Positions 41,641 through 49,873 of a DNA stretch of 64,000 nt are shown here, piece after piece (the stretch's first letter is position 1; each line of letters starts with the position of its first letter). This DNA is from Raineya sp. (GTDB taxonomy: Bacteria; Bacteroidota; Bacteroidia; Cytophagales; Thermonemataceae). The DNA lies in contig JALONN010000001.1 of the NCBI GenBank assembly GCA_025454915.1, positions 372,001 through 436,000 on the forward strand, given 5' to 3'. A model generated the notes under the pieces. It was not told where the DNA came from. It saw nothing but the letters and a program-made list of their open reading frames with translations, and ran no database searches. A program made the position numbers and the translations under genes.

Positions 41641-43158
41641 ATGAAAAAATCAATTCTATCCATTTTCCTTATTAGTTTGACTTGCCTTCTTGTTTGGCAA
41701 TGTGGAAATAAAAATAACCCTGACCCTCAAAAGCCTACTATTTCGGGTATCTCTCCCCTGACGGGCTCCGTAGGAACCCCTGTAACCATCACGGGCACTA
41801 ACTTTTCGGCTACTTTAGCGAATAATGTGGTTAAATTTAATGGTACAGATGCCACCATTACAGCAGTCACAACTACAAGTTTGAGCGTAACTGTTCCACA
41901 AGGGGCTACCACCGGAAAAATTACGGTAATCGTAGCAGGGCAAACTGCCACCAGCAATGATGATTTTACGATAACCTCTTCTGCTTCTGACCCAACCATT
42001 GCGAGTTTCACACCCACAAGTGGCGGAGTAAATACGACTGTAACCATTACAGGTACTAACTTTTCAGCTACGGCTTCTGCAAACATTGTAAAATTTAATG
42101 GAGTAACTGCTACTGTAACAACTGCCACCGAAACAAGTATTACCACCACAGTTCCTACAAATGCAAACACAGGCAAGATAACTGTAGAAGTCGCAGGTAA
42201 AACAGCCACAAGTACAAACGATTTTACCGTAACTTCCCTTGCAAAAGATGTGTACATTTCAGGAAATTATTTCAATGGTACAAAAGGTGTAGCAGGCTAT
42301 TGGAAAAATGGCGTTGCCAACGAATTGCCTAATGGCTCTACCACCACAGGTATTGTTGTCAGCGGCAGTGATGTTCATGTAGTAGGGTACGAATATGTAC
42401 CTACTCAAAACCGTGATTTTGCTAAGTATTGGAAAAATGGTGTGGTTACGGCTTTGCCCTCTAATTCTAATGGCTCACGAGCAGTTTCCATGTTTATAAG
42501 CGGAAGCGATGTATATGTAGCAGGCTATGAAAAGATTATAAACAATACAGCAGCTGTATATTGGAAAAACGGTGTTAAAACAACTCTTAGCGTTAATGGC
42601 TCTAATGCAGAAGCAACTGCCATTTATGTCAGTGGCACTGATGTTCACGTGGTAGGAAAAGAAAACAACGTAGGCAAGTATTGGAAAAATGGTACAGCCA
42701 TAGCAGTAGGAGGCATAAATGCACAATATACAAGTATTTATGTCAGTGGCAATGATGTGTATATTGGTGGTTATGAATACAATGGCACTTACTCAGTTGC
42801 CAAATACTGGAAAAATGGCGTAGCCACTTCTTTGACTGCAGGGACAGTGGGTCATGGCTATGTTACTGCTATCACAGTGGTAGGAAATGATGTGCATACA
42901 GTAGGTTATGAGTTTAATGGTTCTAAAGATGTCGCCAAATATTGGAAAAATACGGTACTTACCAATTTATCTGATGGCACTAAAAATTCGTATGCAAGAG
43001 CTTTAGCTGTAGATGGAGCGGATATTTATGTAACAGGTTATGATGTCAGTCTTACTAATGGCTCACAAATAGCTCGCTATTGGAAAAATGGTGTATTAAG
43101 CAACCTCGATTCTACAACAAGCGGCAGCTCCATAGGGAATAGTATCTTTGTGAAATAA
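41641..43158 (+). CDS. TIG/IPT-domain lipoprotein with YWKNG propeller repeats
   Basis: 505 residues. A hydrophobic signal ends at LVWQC with Cys21, an imperfect lipobox, so outer-membrane lipidation is likely but not certain. Two IPT/TIG domains (about residues 32-117 and 121-200) share GTPVTITGTNFSAT-type turns. About seven repeats of roughly 40 residues follow from 200, each with a DVYV-G-Y strand and an A-YWKNGV strand, probably a beta-propeller. Base composition is richer in G+C and Thr codons than neighbours, and the gene is bracketed by direct repeats, suggesting recent acquisition or duplication. Function unknown. Confidence 0.82.
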   Translation: MKKSILSIFLISLTCLLVWQCGNKNNPDPQKPTISGISPLTGSVGTPVTITGTNFSATLANNVVKFNGTDATITAVTTTSLSVTVPQGATTGKITVIVAGQTATSNDDFTITSSASDPTIASFTPTSGGVNTTVTITGTNFSATASANIVKFNGVTATVTTATETSITTTVPTNANTGKITVEVAGKTATSTNDFTVTSLAKDVYISGNYFNGTKGVAGYWKNGVANELPNGSTTTGIVVSGSDVHVVGYEYVPTQNRDFAKYWKNGVVTALPSNSNGSRAVSMFISGSDVYVAGYEKIINNTAAVYWKNGVKTTLSVNGSNAEATAIYVSGTDVHVVGKENNVGKYWKNGTAIAVGGINAQYTSIYVSGNDVYIGGYEYNGTYSVAKYWKNGVATSLTAGTVGHGYVTAITVVGNDVHTVGYEFNGSKDVAKYWKNTVLTNLSDGTKNSYARALAVDGADIYVTGYDVSLTNGSQIARYWKNGVLSNLDSTTSGSSIGNSIFVK

Positions 43159-43174
43159 TAATATTTCTCTCGCA

Positions 43175-43235
43175 GTCGCTCGGCTCTTGCCGAGTGACGC
43201 TTATCAGTAAGCCCTCTAGGCGTTGTTAGAGGGCT
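43175..43235. repeat. Two adjacent GC-rich hairpins (REP-like)
   Basis: Hairpin 1: a 10-bp stem 43175-43184 with 43189-43198 around TCTT (one G-U). Hairpin 2: an 8-bp stem 43210-43217 with 43228-43235 around a 10-base loop. Neither is followed by a T-run. Their G+C content stands out in an AT-rich region. They lie about 400 bases upstream of a RAYT transposase fragment, which is the family linked to REP hairpins. Confidence 0.55.
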
Positions 43236-43251
43236 AAAATATAAGACTCAC

Positions 43252-43414
43252 TATAAAAGCCTGCCTTCCAAAATTTTACAAAATATAAAATAGTGTAATA
43301 ATTATGTTCTATTACTTAAAAATAACATGATACTTTTTAAACTTCTGCCCTTGTTGGCTAAACCAGTAAGGGTTCAAGTAAGTGATTTTACCATAAAATT
43401 TCACAACAAAATTC
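43252..43414 (+). repeat. Direct repeat, copy 2
   Basis: Near-identical to copy 1 at 41472-41640. Instead of running into a TIG gene, this copy continues into transposase-like coding sequence. It includes the first ~29 codons of the open frame that starts at 43327. Confidence 0.85.
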
Positions 43415-43635
43415 ATGAAAACTCTCATCTACCTAAAAAAAAGTCAAAATATCATCCATTAACCAAAATTCAGAAAAAAGAAAATCGACAATTAGCAAAG
43501 CAACGAGTAGCCATTGAACATAGAAATGCATACTTAAAAGTGTTTAAATTAGCCTAAAATCATTATCATAGTTATAGCAGATTTGCTCTGAGAATTACAC
43601 TTATTGCAACTTTTATTAATGCTAACATCCCTTAA
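43327..43635 (+). pseudogene. IS5-type transposase C-terminal remnant with in-frame stop
   Basis: The open frame 43327-43557 encodes a segment HENSHLPKKKSKYHPLTK, then ENRQLAKQRVAIEHRNAYLKVFK, matching the C-terminal part of IS5-family DDE transposases (the conserved x-R-x-x-x-E-H glutamate region). A TAA at 43555-43557 interrupts it, but the same frame continues as RFALRITLIATFINANIP to a stop at 43633-43635, matching the usual RF-LRFNLIA-IYN tail. The first codons come from the direct repeat and not from a transposase. N-terminal catalytic parts are missing, so it is dead. Confidence 0.72.
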
Positions 43636-43859
43636 TTTTACTTTCGCAAGAAGTCTATTATATCCATTTCAATCCAATCAAACATGGGTTTGTAAAAAAT
43701 ATAGAAAATTGGAACTTTACTTCCTACCATAGTTTTTTTACAAATAAAACTAGTAAGTTGGAAAAAGAAAAGGTAATAAACTTATTTGGTAGTTTGGTAG
43801 AATTTAAGAAATATCATGAACAAATGCCTCTATGGAACAAAAATACAGATGATGAATAA
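43636..43859 (+). pseudogene. REP-associated tyrosine (Y1, IS200-like) transposase C-terminal fragment
   Basis: Reading the frame that ends at TAA 43857-43859 gives YYIHFNPIKHGFVKNIENW, then FTSYHSFF, then INLFGSLVEFKKYHEQ. The YIH-NP-KHGFV signature followed by W--SSY-SF is typical of RAYT/Y1 transposases in Bacteroidota. No start codon or catalytic HuH/Tyr region remains because the sequence abuts the IS5 remnant. It is a fragment of about 73 codons, not functional by itself. The RAYT family mobilises or maintains REP hairpins. Confidence 0.75.
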
Positions 43860-43874
43860 CTTTTTGAAAACTTG

Positions 43875-44549
43875 TTAATTCTGTTTTTGGGCTTCTTCTA
43901 CTTCTTTTAAGAGTAAATTAGCAAGAGCAGTTTTGTTTTGGAGATTGTACAAATTGATTAAATAATTACAGATTAGAAGGTGTTCAGGGTGTTTTTTTCC
44001 ATATACCTTTTCTAGAATATTTTTTGAACTCAAAAACAAAGGTTCAGCCTCCTTAAATTTTTTCTGTTCATAAAGATTAATAGCCAGACTGCTTACTGCC
44101 ATTGCATAATCAGGGTGTTCTTTGCCCAAAAGTTTTTCCTGTATATTTTTTACTTCTACAAGCAAAGGCTCTGCTTTAGTGTATTGTTTCTGAACATAAT
44201 AGACATCAACGGCTAATTTATTACACATCAGGGCGTATTCTCGGCTTTCCTTTCCCGATTTCTTTTCGGCAAGGCTTCTGGCTTCTTTGTAAAGAGCTTC
44301 TGCTTTAGGAAACATTTGTTGTTTGCAGTACAAATATGCCAACGCATTACTGGTTTTGGCGTATTTCTCATCAGTTTTACCAAATTCTTTTTCAGCCTGT
44401 TTTAATGCTTGTTCATAAGTAGTGAGTGCATCGGAGAAATTCCCTGCTCTGTAAGCCTGTAAAGCCTGCTCATTTAGTTTTTCCCAATTATTTTGAGCCT
44501 TGAGTGATAATGAAAAACATAATGATATGAAAATAAGAAGTTTGTACAT
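43875..44549 (-). CDS. Exported tetratricopeptide (kinesin-light-chain-type) repeat protein
   Basis: 224 residues. Signal peptide to about residue 18 (LSLKAQ). Four to five 42-residue TPRs of the kinesin-light-chain type follow: AYRAGNFSDALTTYEQALKQ, KEARSLAEKKSGKESREYALMCNKLA, KEHPDYAMAVSSLAINLYEQKKF and so on. A protein-interaction scaffold; partner unknown. It lies 102 bases downstream of the DUF445 gene on the same strand and may be co-transcribed. Confidence 0.85.
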   Translation of the reverse strand: MYKLLIFISLCFSLSLKAQNNWEKLNEQALQAYRAGNFSDALTTYEQALKQAEKEFGKTDEKYAKTSNALAYLYCKQQMFPKAEALYKEARSLAEKKSGKESREYALMCNKLAVDVYYVQKQYTKAEPLLVEVKNIQEKLLGKEHPDYAMAVSSLAINLYEQKKFKEAEPLFLSSKNILEKVYGKKHPEHLLICNYLINLYNLQNKTALANLLLKEVEEAQKQN

Positions 44550-44651
44550 GAATTATAGTGTTAAATGTGAATTGGAATAATGCTAAATTTTAAATGGTAA
44601 ATAATGAATAAAAGAAATTCTTTTTCTTAGATCTAATTTCTCTTATTTCAT

Positions 44652-47600
44652 TTACTGTCCTGCAAGTTTTTGAACGCCTAAAAATGCCCAGTCTATGGCA
44701 AGTCCGAAAACAATCCCAAAGCCAAAACCATAATTGATGAGTTGTTTGAAATACAAACCTGCAAAACTGTTAAAAAGTTCTTCTACTTCCCGTGGGTGCA
44801 TGGCTTCTATTTCTTGTACTACAACTCTGTGTAAATCAATGGAAAGGAGTAATTGAGGCAGATTTTCATCTAAGGCTTCAAAAACAGCTTCAAGAATCTG
44901 AAATGCAAAATACTCTTTGGTTTCAGGATGAATCAGTTTTAAGGTATTGGGTAATATTTCATTGGCAATTTCCTGAATGCTTATTTTTAAAAGCTCTTTA
45001 ATTTCGGGCTTTTGGAGCATTTCTTGCATGACTTTGTGTAAATCTTTATGCAGAGTATCTGTTGCAATATACTGATTAAGAGGTTGTTGTTTTAAATGTC
45101 TGAACGCCTCATCTATCCATTTACTTTTTTCTTCCTCAAAAACAGGTGTTGCCAGAATATGAGATACTATCTTCTTGGCTATGAGCTGACTATCTTCGTG
45201 TATCCAATGCTGAGAGTAATTTTCAGAAAACTGTCTGAAATTTTCCGTAAGAAAACCACTAGTTTTGGAAATCAGTTCGTTGTTGGGATTGGATAAAATG
45301 CCTTTGATATGTCCCTGAATAAGCTTTATTTCTGACTGAAAAGTATGTTCAAGGTTTTGTATGCCAAAAATATCTTCATTTTTAATAAAATCGAGTAGGG
45401 GAGTTTCAAGAAGACTGTACTCTAAGAATATTTCGGCTACTTTTCCTGTAGCTTCTTGTAAATCAGGGTTGGATAAAAATCCTTCAATCCAGCGTTTAAG
45501 AGAGCTTTCATTGACTCCTAACTGCAAGTTCTCCAAACGAATATCTCCAATATAATTGACTTCCTGTTTGACAAGTTTAATCAAATCAGGCATTTGTTTC
45601 TTGAAAAAATTAGGAATACCATATGTTGCAAGTTCCAAAACAGTTTCTCTAATCACTGTTTTGTAAATAAACGCTGCTTTGTTTTCCTGATAAGCTCTTT
45701 CATACACTTCATTGGCAAGGTCTCTTTTGTTTTGGGCAAGCCAGTCAATGCCTTTTTGCAAGAGTTGTTCTATCAGGTTCAGAGAGTTTTCTTGTAAAAA
45801 CTGAATGAGTTTTCCTCCCAAAACTTCCGAAATTCTCTTTTGTGGGTCTATTTCCTGCTCCAAACGTTTAGCCAAGCCACTGTAAATCTGCTCTTGTGTA
45901 TTTGTACTACTCATGCGTGTACGCAGAAAATTTGCAAAATTCTGCTTAATGCTTTCAATCTGGTCTTTTTGCAAAACTTCTGAAATACGTTTTTCCACAA
46001 GTTTCTGATAACGAGCTAATAAGTACTTCTTGAGAGGAGGAAGCCATTTTTCTGTAGAAGCCTCATTGCTAAATAGTTCAGCCTGATTTCTGAAAAATTT
46101 CTGAAGAGCTTCTTCTGTTTTTGCCCATGTATTAGCAGGGAGAATGCTGGCTAAGTTTTTTGGAGGGTTTTGTCCCAAATTTAACACTTTGGCAATGGTG
46201 TCATCAGCCTGAGCCTGAAGGCGTTCATTAGATAAGTACGCCTTGAATCGGTTTTTAAACTGACTTGTATCGGTTTGAGCTAAATTCTGATTTAAAAGAT
46301 TTTCAACTTTCCCTTCAAGAGCTTTATAGAGGCTTTCTTGTTTGGTTTCTAGATAATGAAGTGTTTTATTTTGCAGATAGCTGGTAATATTTGCCTGATT
46401 CTTAGAGATAATGCCTTCTAAAAGGGCATATTCGTTTTTTTGAATAAGGTCAAGTAATGATGTTCTCAGCACTTTTCTGCTTCCATGAAAGTTATTGATA
46501 ATACTTTCTTTTTGTAAGAGATTGTCTTTTACAAATCGCCCCATATTTTGGGCAAATTTACTTTTATTTTTGCTGATAACCCCTGGTGTAAAGGGAACTG
46601 TAAGACCAGCAAGTTTTTTCTTCTCGTAGGGTCTGAAAATCATTTTGAGAGCAAGCCAATTGGTGCCATATCCTGTAATACCATACACCAAACCATTGAC
46701 TGTATTGCCTAGATACACATTTTCCATTTGTGGAATAGCCAGCAAAGCCCCGCCAGCCACACCACCCAGCAAAGCCCCCAACATATTGATAGGTCCAAGC
46801 TCTTTACCCATGAAATTTTCAACCATATCCCTGATTTTTTCGGGTGGTTGTGAACTCAAATTCTGTTTGACAAGGATTTCTATCCTTCCTTTCAGAAGCG
46901 TTTCTAACTCTAAAAGTAATGTTTCTTGCAAATATTTAGCTGTTTGCTCGTGAAGAGTTTCATCAGCATTGAGGAAAGATAAATAATTTTGCAGGGGCTG
47001 ATGTGAGAAATCCTGCCAGAAACCCTGTAAGGCTTTCTCTACTTCCTGAGTAATTTGTTCAACTACTTTCTGTGTTTGATTTTCTGAGAAAAGCTCATCA
47101 ATACGGACTTTTTGCAGGTTTTCCTGAATAATTTTTTCTAGATTTTTACTCAGATTTTCTTTAATGGTGCTATCAGCAAGCGTATTTTTTGCTTTTTGAG
47201 TAAGCCATTGAGCCAGATTGTTGAAGTCTGTATTTGAAAAAATACTAGCAAGAGCATTTTGAGAAAAGGCTACTTGTTTTTCTTTGATCTTTTGAATGAT
47301 AAAATCCTCTAAACGAACTTCCTGTAGCAAATTATACAGCCAGTTACTATTCTTGAGCTTATCGAGTTGCTTTTGGATAAAGTTTTCTATTTGTGAAGAA
47401 CTGATGAAATCTCCTAAGTTTTTGTCTAAATATTGGTCTAAGAATGAAGGGTGTATTTGTGTGAGTAACTGATTGAAATTCTGTCCAATTGCATTGCTTA
47501 AAAAATCTATTACTTTTTGAGGCTCTACCTGTGAAATAATTTTACTAATCGTATTGGATTTCAGGTAGTCTACTAAATAATTGGTGGCTATTTGGGCAAG

Positions 47601-48740
47601 TTCACCTGCATCATACTTTTCGATGTAGTTGATAATCTTTTTCACTACTTCGGCATTTTCACTTACACTTCCAATAAAAATATCTAAAAGCCAGTCTTGC
47701 AGAGCAAATTGAGTGTTATTCCTGAAAGTTTGGTCTATGAGGCTATCAATTTTGGGTTTTTGCTCCTGAATAAAAACAATAAAAGTTTGTAAAATTTTCG
47801 GTAATTGTTTCCTTAAGAAATTTTCAAAGTTTTTTTCAAGAGTAGGGCTTAATAGCTCAAAAACAGTAGTTTGTTCTTTTTGGAGTGTTTGTAAAATAAA
47901 TTTTGAAAGCGTCTGAATAATTAAATTGCCTTTATTGGAATTGAGTAAATGAGAAATCTGAATTAAAACTTCTTGCATCACACTATGCCATTGCTGCTGA
48001 GAAATCAGGCTTTTGATGGGTTTTTGGGCAAGACTTTGGCTTAAAAACCTGACAAGGATTTCTAAATCAGACTCTTGTAAAATATCCTGTGAAAAAGAAG
48101 TATACTTTGTGCTTTCGACCAAAAAGCTGTAATAGGCTTCTACAATTTTAGTGAAATCTTCTGAAACTTTCTTGACCAAATCATCTCCAAAAATCTCCAG
48201 AAGACTTTGTTTACCAATCGTTTGGATTAAGTTTTCTAATGATTGTTGAATGTCAATTTTTTCAGGCAATAACAGCAATTCATGGGTTGTGTTTTTAGCC
48301 AAAGCCTGAATCTGCTCTTCTGATACAACTTTTGTAAATTCAATTTCTTTTAAGAAATGGCTAAAATGATGGTGAATGGTATGTTTGAAAGCCTTTGTCA
48401 GATTATCAGAAATATTCTCCCAAGATTTCTGAGCCATTGGCACATCAGCCATCGAAAAGTTTGAAAGTAAATTTTTTAAATGGTTTTTATAAAAATCCTG
48501 AACACTGAGCTCAATGGCTTTTCTAAAATCGTCATTTTGAAACTCTTTGGAAAGTGTATGATGGTTAATGATTTCTTTTTCAACCAGTTTGCTGATGTTT
48601 TCGACAAACTGTTCGTGTGTTTTGAGAACAATCCCCCCCAAACCAAAACGTTTTTTAAATAGCATCTGTACTGCCAAATCGTTGGTGATATACCCTACAA
48701 AAGCACCAGAAACTATTTTTGCAAGCGATTCTATAATCAT
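44652..48740 (-). CDS. Giant membrane-anchored DUF445 protein with two DUF445 modules
   Basis: 1362 residues, several times the usual ~400 of DUF445 proteins. Membrane/signature segments occur at the N-terminus (IVSGAFVGYITNDLAVQMLFKKRFGLGG, residues 8-35), in the middle (about 670-720: GNTVNGLVYGITGYGTNWLALKMIFRP, then TPGVISKNKSKFAQNMGRFV) and at the extreme C-terminus (YGFGFGIVFGLAIDWAF). Between them are two very long helical, Gln/Lys/Leu-rich stretches. The first and second halves look like a head-to-tail duplication. DUF445 function is unknown; the form suggests a periplasm-spanning rod. A C7 run lies at 48633-48639. The promoter is strong. Confidence 0.85.
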   Translation of the reverse strand: MIIESLAKIVSGAFVGYITNDLAVQMLFKKRFGLGGIVLKTHEQFVENISKLVEKEIINHHTLSKEFQNDDFRKAIELSVQDFYKNHLKNLLSNFSMADVPMAQKSWENISDNLTKAFKHTIHHHFSHFLKEIEFTKVVSEEQIQALAKNTTHELLLLPEKIDIQQSLENLIQTIGKQSLLEIFGDDLVKKVSEDFTKIVEAYYSFLVESTKYTSFSQDILQESDLEILVRFLSQSLAQKPIKSLISQQQWHSVMQEVLIQISHLLNSNKGNLIIQTLSKFILQTLQKEQTTVFELLSPTLEKNFENFLRKQLPKILQTFIVFIQEQKPKIDSLIDQTFRNNTQFALQDWLLDIFIGSVSENAEVVKKIINYIEKYDAGELAQIATNYLVDYLKSNTISKIISQVEPQKVIDFLSNAIGQNFNQLLTQIHPSFLDQYLDKNLGDFISSSQIENFIQKQLDKLKNSNWLYNLLQEVRLEDFIIQKIKEKQVAFSQNALASIFSNTDFNNLAQWLTQKAKNTLADSTIKENLSKNLEKIIQENLQKVRIDELFSENQTQKVVEQITQEVEKALQGFWQDFSHQPLQNYLSFLNADETLHEQTAKYLQETLLLELETLLKGRIEILVKQNLSSQPPEKIRDMVENFMGKELGPINMLGALLGGVAGGALLAIPQMENVYLGNTVNGLVYGITGYGTNWLALKMIFRPYEKKKLAGLTVPFTPGVISKNKSKFAQNMGRFVKDNLLQKESIINNFHGSRKVLRTSLLDLIQKNEYALLEGIISKNQANITSYLQNKTLHYLETKQESLYKALEGKVENLLNQNLAQTDTSQFKNRFKAYLSNERLQAQADDTIAKVLNLGQNPPKNLASILPANTWAKTEEALQKFFRNQAELFSNEASTEKWLPPLKKYLLARYQKLVEKRISEVLQKDQIESIKQNFANFLRTRMSSTNTQEQIYSGLAKRLEQEIDPQKRISEVLGGKLIQFLQENSLNLIEQLLQKGIDWLAQNKRDLANEVYERAYQENKAAFIYKTVIRETVLELATYGIPNFFKKQMPDLIKLVKQEVNYIGDIRLENLQLGVNESSLKRWIEGFLSNPDLQEATGKVAEIFLEYSLLETPLLDFIKNEDIFGIQNLEHTFQSEIKLIQGHIKGILSNPNNELISKTSGFLTENFRQFSENYSQHWIHEDSQLIAKKIVSHILATPVFEEEKSKWIDEAFRHLKQQPLNQYIATDTLHKDLHKVMQEMLQKPEIKELLKISIQEIANEILPNTLKLIHPETKEYFAFQILEAVFEALDENLPQLLLSIDLHRVVVQEIEAMHPREVEELFNSFAGLYFKQLINYGFGFGIVFGLAIDWAFLGVQKLAGQ

Positions 48741-48763
48741 AGCTGATATTTTGACCTATTATC

Positions 48764-48794
48764 CAAAATTATAGAATAAGTTTGGATGAACAAA
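48764..48794 (-). promoter_or_regulatory. Promoter of the DUF445 gene
   Basis: Minus strand TTTG (48791-48794), exactly 19-base spacer, TAATTTTG (48764-48771): a perfect consensus about 24 bases before the ATG. Confidence 0.85.
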
Positions 48795-48820
48795 GAATAA
48801 AGTATTTGAAAATAAGAATT

Positions 48821-49873
48821 TTAAACAAGAGTTCTTTCTACACCCTCCACCTCTAAAATAAAATCGGCACCAAAAGCCATAGAAGGTGTTAAAAATCCAC
48901 TTGGTAAATTTCCTGATAACAGCTTTTGAGTTGCCATCAAAGCAGTAGTTGCCGTAAGTTTGTATCCTTCAGGGGTAAGGAGTCTTGCCTCAACCGATTT
49001 TCCATCAGAATTGGTTACTTTTCCCCATAAAAGACTTTTGCTGGTTTCTCGTTGTGTTTCATTGGGTCCAACAACTTTTTTATTAATAGAATTCTGGATA
49101 AATTTCTGTACAAAACCCAAGCCCAACAACCATGAGAGATAGTTGCTACGTTTCATCCATGTAATCAGTTTTTTAGGCTGAGCCATAAAAACCTTAATAT
49201 TGGGTATTTGTGTACTGTAATAAGCCGTAGATACATCCCCCCAAGGAATACAAACTGAAAGAGCCTTCTTAACGCCATAGTCAATGGTTTTTACTTCGTA
49301 GGCAGAAGGAACAGATTTAATACTTCCATTCTCTCTGATAGCACCTCCTTTGTGTAGGTTTCTTGCCATTGTAAGAGCTGTTCCTCTTGAAACGCCCCCA
49401 GAACCCATAAAAGCAAGTTCTAAACTTGTGGCATCTGGAAGCAGATTTTTTAGAAAACCAGCTAAACAGTCAGAAGGAACAACATCAAAGCCAACGCCAG
49501 GTAGAAGTGTAATGCCTGCTTGTTTTGCTTTTTTGTCTTGATGAGCCACATACTCAAAAACTTCTATTTCACCAGTAATATCTAGATAATGAGTCTGGGT
49601 TTTTAAACAAATGCCTAATACAGTAGAAGTAGTAAGGGCAAATGGACCAGCACAATGTAAAATAGCTTTCACATTTTTTAAAGCATTTTCCAGAGCTACA
49701 GTATCTGAAATATCAAAAGAAAGCCATTCTAACCCTAATTTATCTGCTAATTTTTTTGTTCTCTCATAATCTCTGCCTGCTAAAATAGGCTTTAGTCCTT
49801 GTTTTACAGCTAATTCGGCAATTAGTGTACCAGTATAGCCATAGGCTCCATAAATTAAAAAATCTTTTTTCAT
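48821..49873 (-). CDS. Saccharopine-dehydrogenase-like NAD(P)-binding oxidoreductase
   Basis: 350 residues. N-terminal Rossmann fold DFLIYGAYGYTGTLIAELA (residues 3-21) and LAGRDYERTKKLADKLGL. AILHCAGPFALT and LPGVGFDVVPSDCLAGFL are typical of the trans-acting-enoyl-reductase/saccharopine-dehydrogenase-like family. Reaction unknown; family members act in lipid or polyketide reduction as well as amino-acid metabolism. The histidine kinase gene ends immediately upstream (49874), so the two form an operon. Confidence 0.85.
   Translation of the reverse strand: MKKDFLIYGAYGYTGTLIAELAVKQGLKPILAGRDYERTKKLADKLGLEWLSFDISDTVALENALKNVKAILHCAGPFALTTSTVLGICLKTQTHYLDITGEIEVFEYVAHQDKKAKQAGITLLPGVGFDVVPSDCLAGFLKNLLPDATSLELAFMGSGGVSRGTALTMARNLHKGGAIRENGSIKSVPSAYEVKTIDYGVKKALSVCIPWGDVSTAYYSTQIPNIKVFMAQPKKLITWMKRSNYLSWLLGLGFVQKFIQNSINKKVVGPNETQRETSKSLLWGKVTNSDGKSVEARLLTPEGYKLTATTALMATQKLLSGNLPSGFLTPSMAFGADFILEVEGVERTLV

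Noticed and set aside
41727..42257. 176-residue antisense ORF within the TIG gene
   Set aside because: Its Val/Ala/Thr-rich composition is the mirror of Thr/Ala-rich codons on the sense strand. The TIG domains on the plus strand are clear, so it is a shadow.
41401..43874. Complete insertion sequence around the TIG gene
   Set aside because: No terminal inverted repeats, no intact transposase and no target-site duplication could be found. Only fragments and direct repeats are present.
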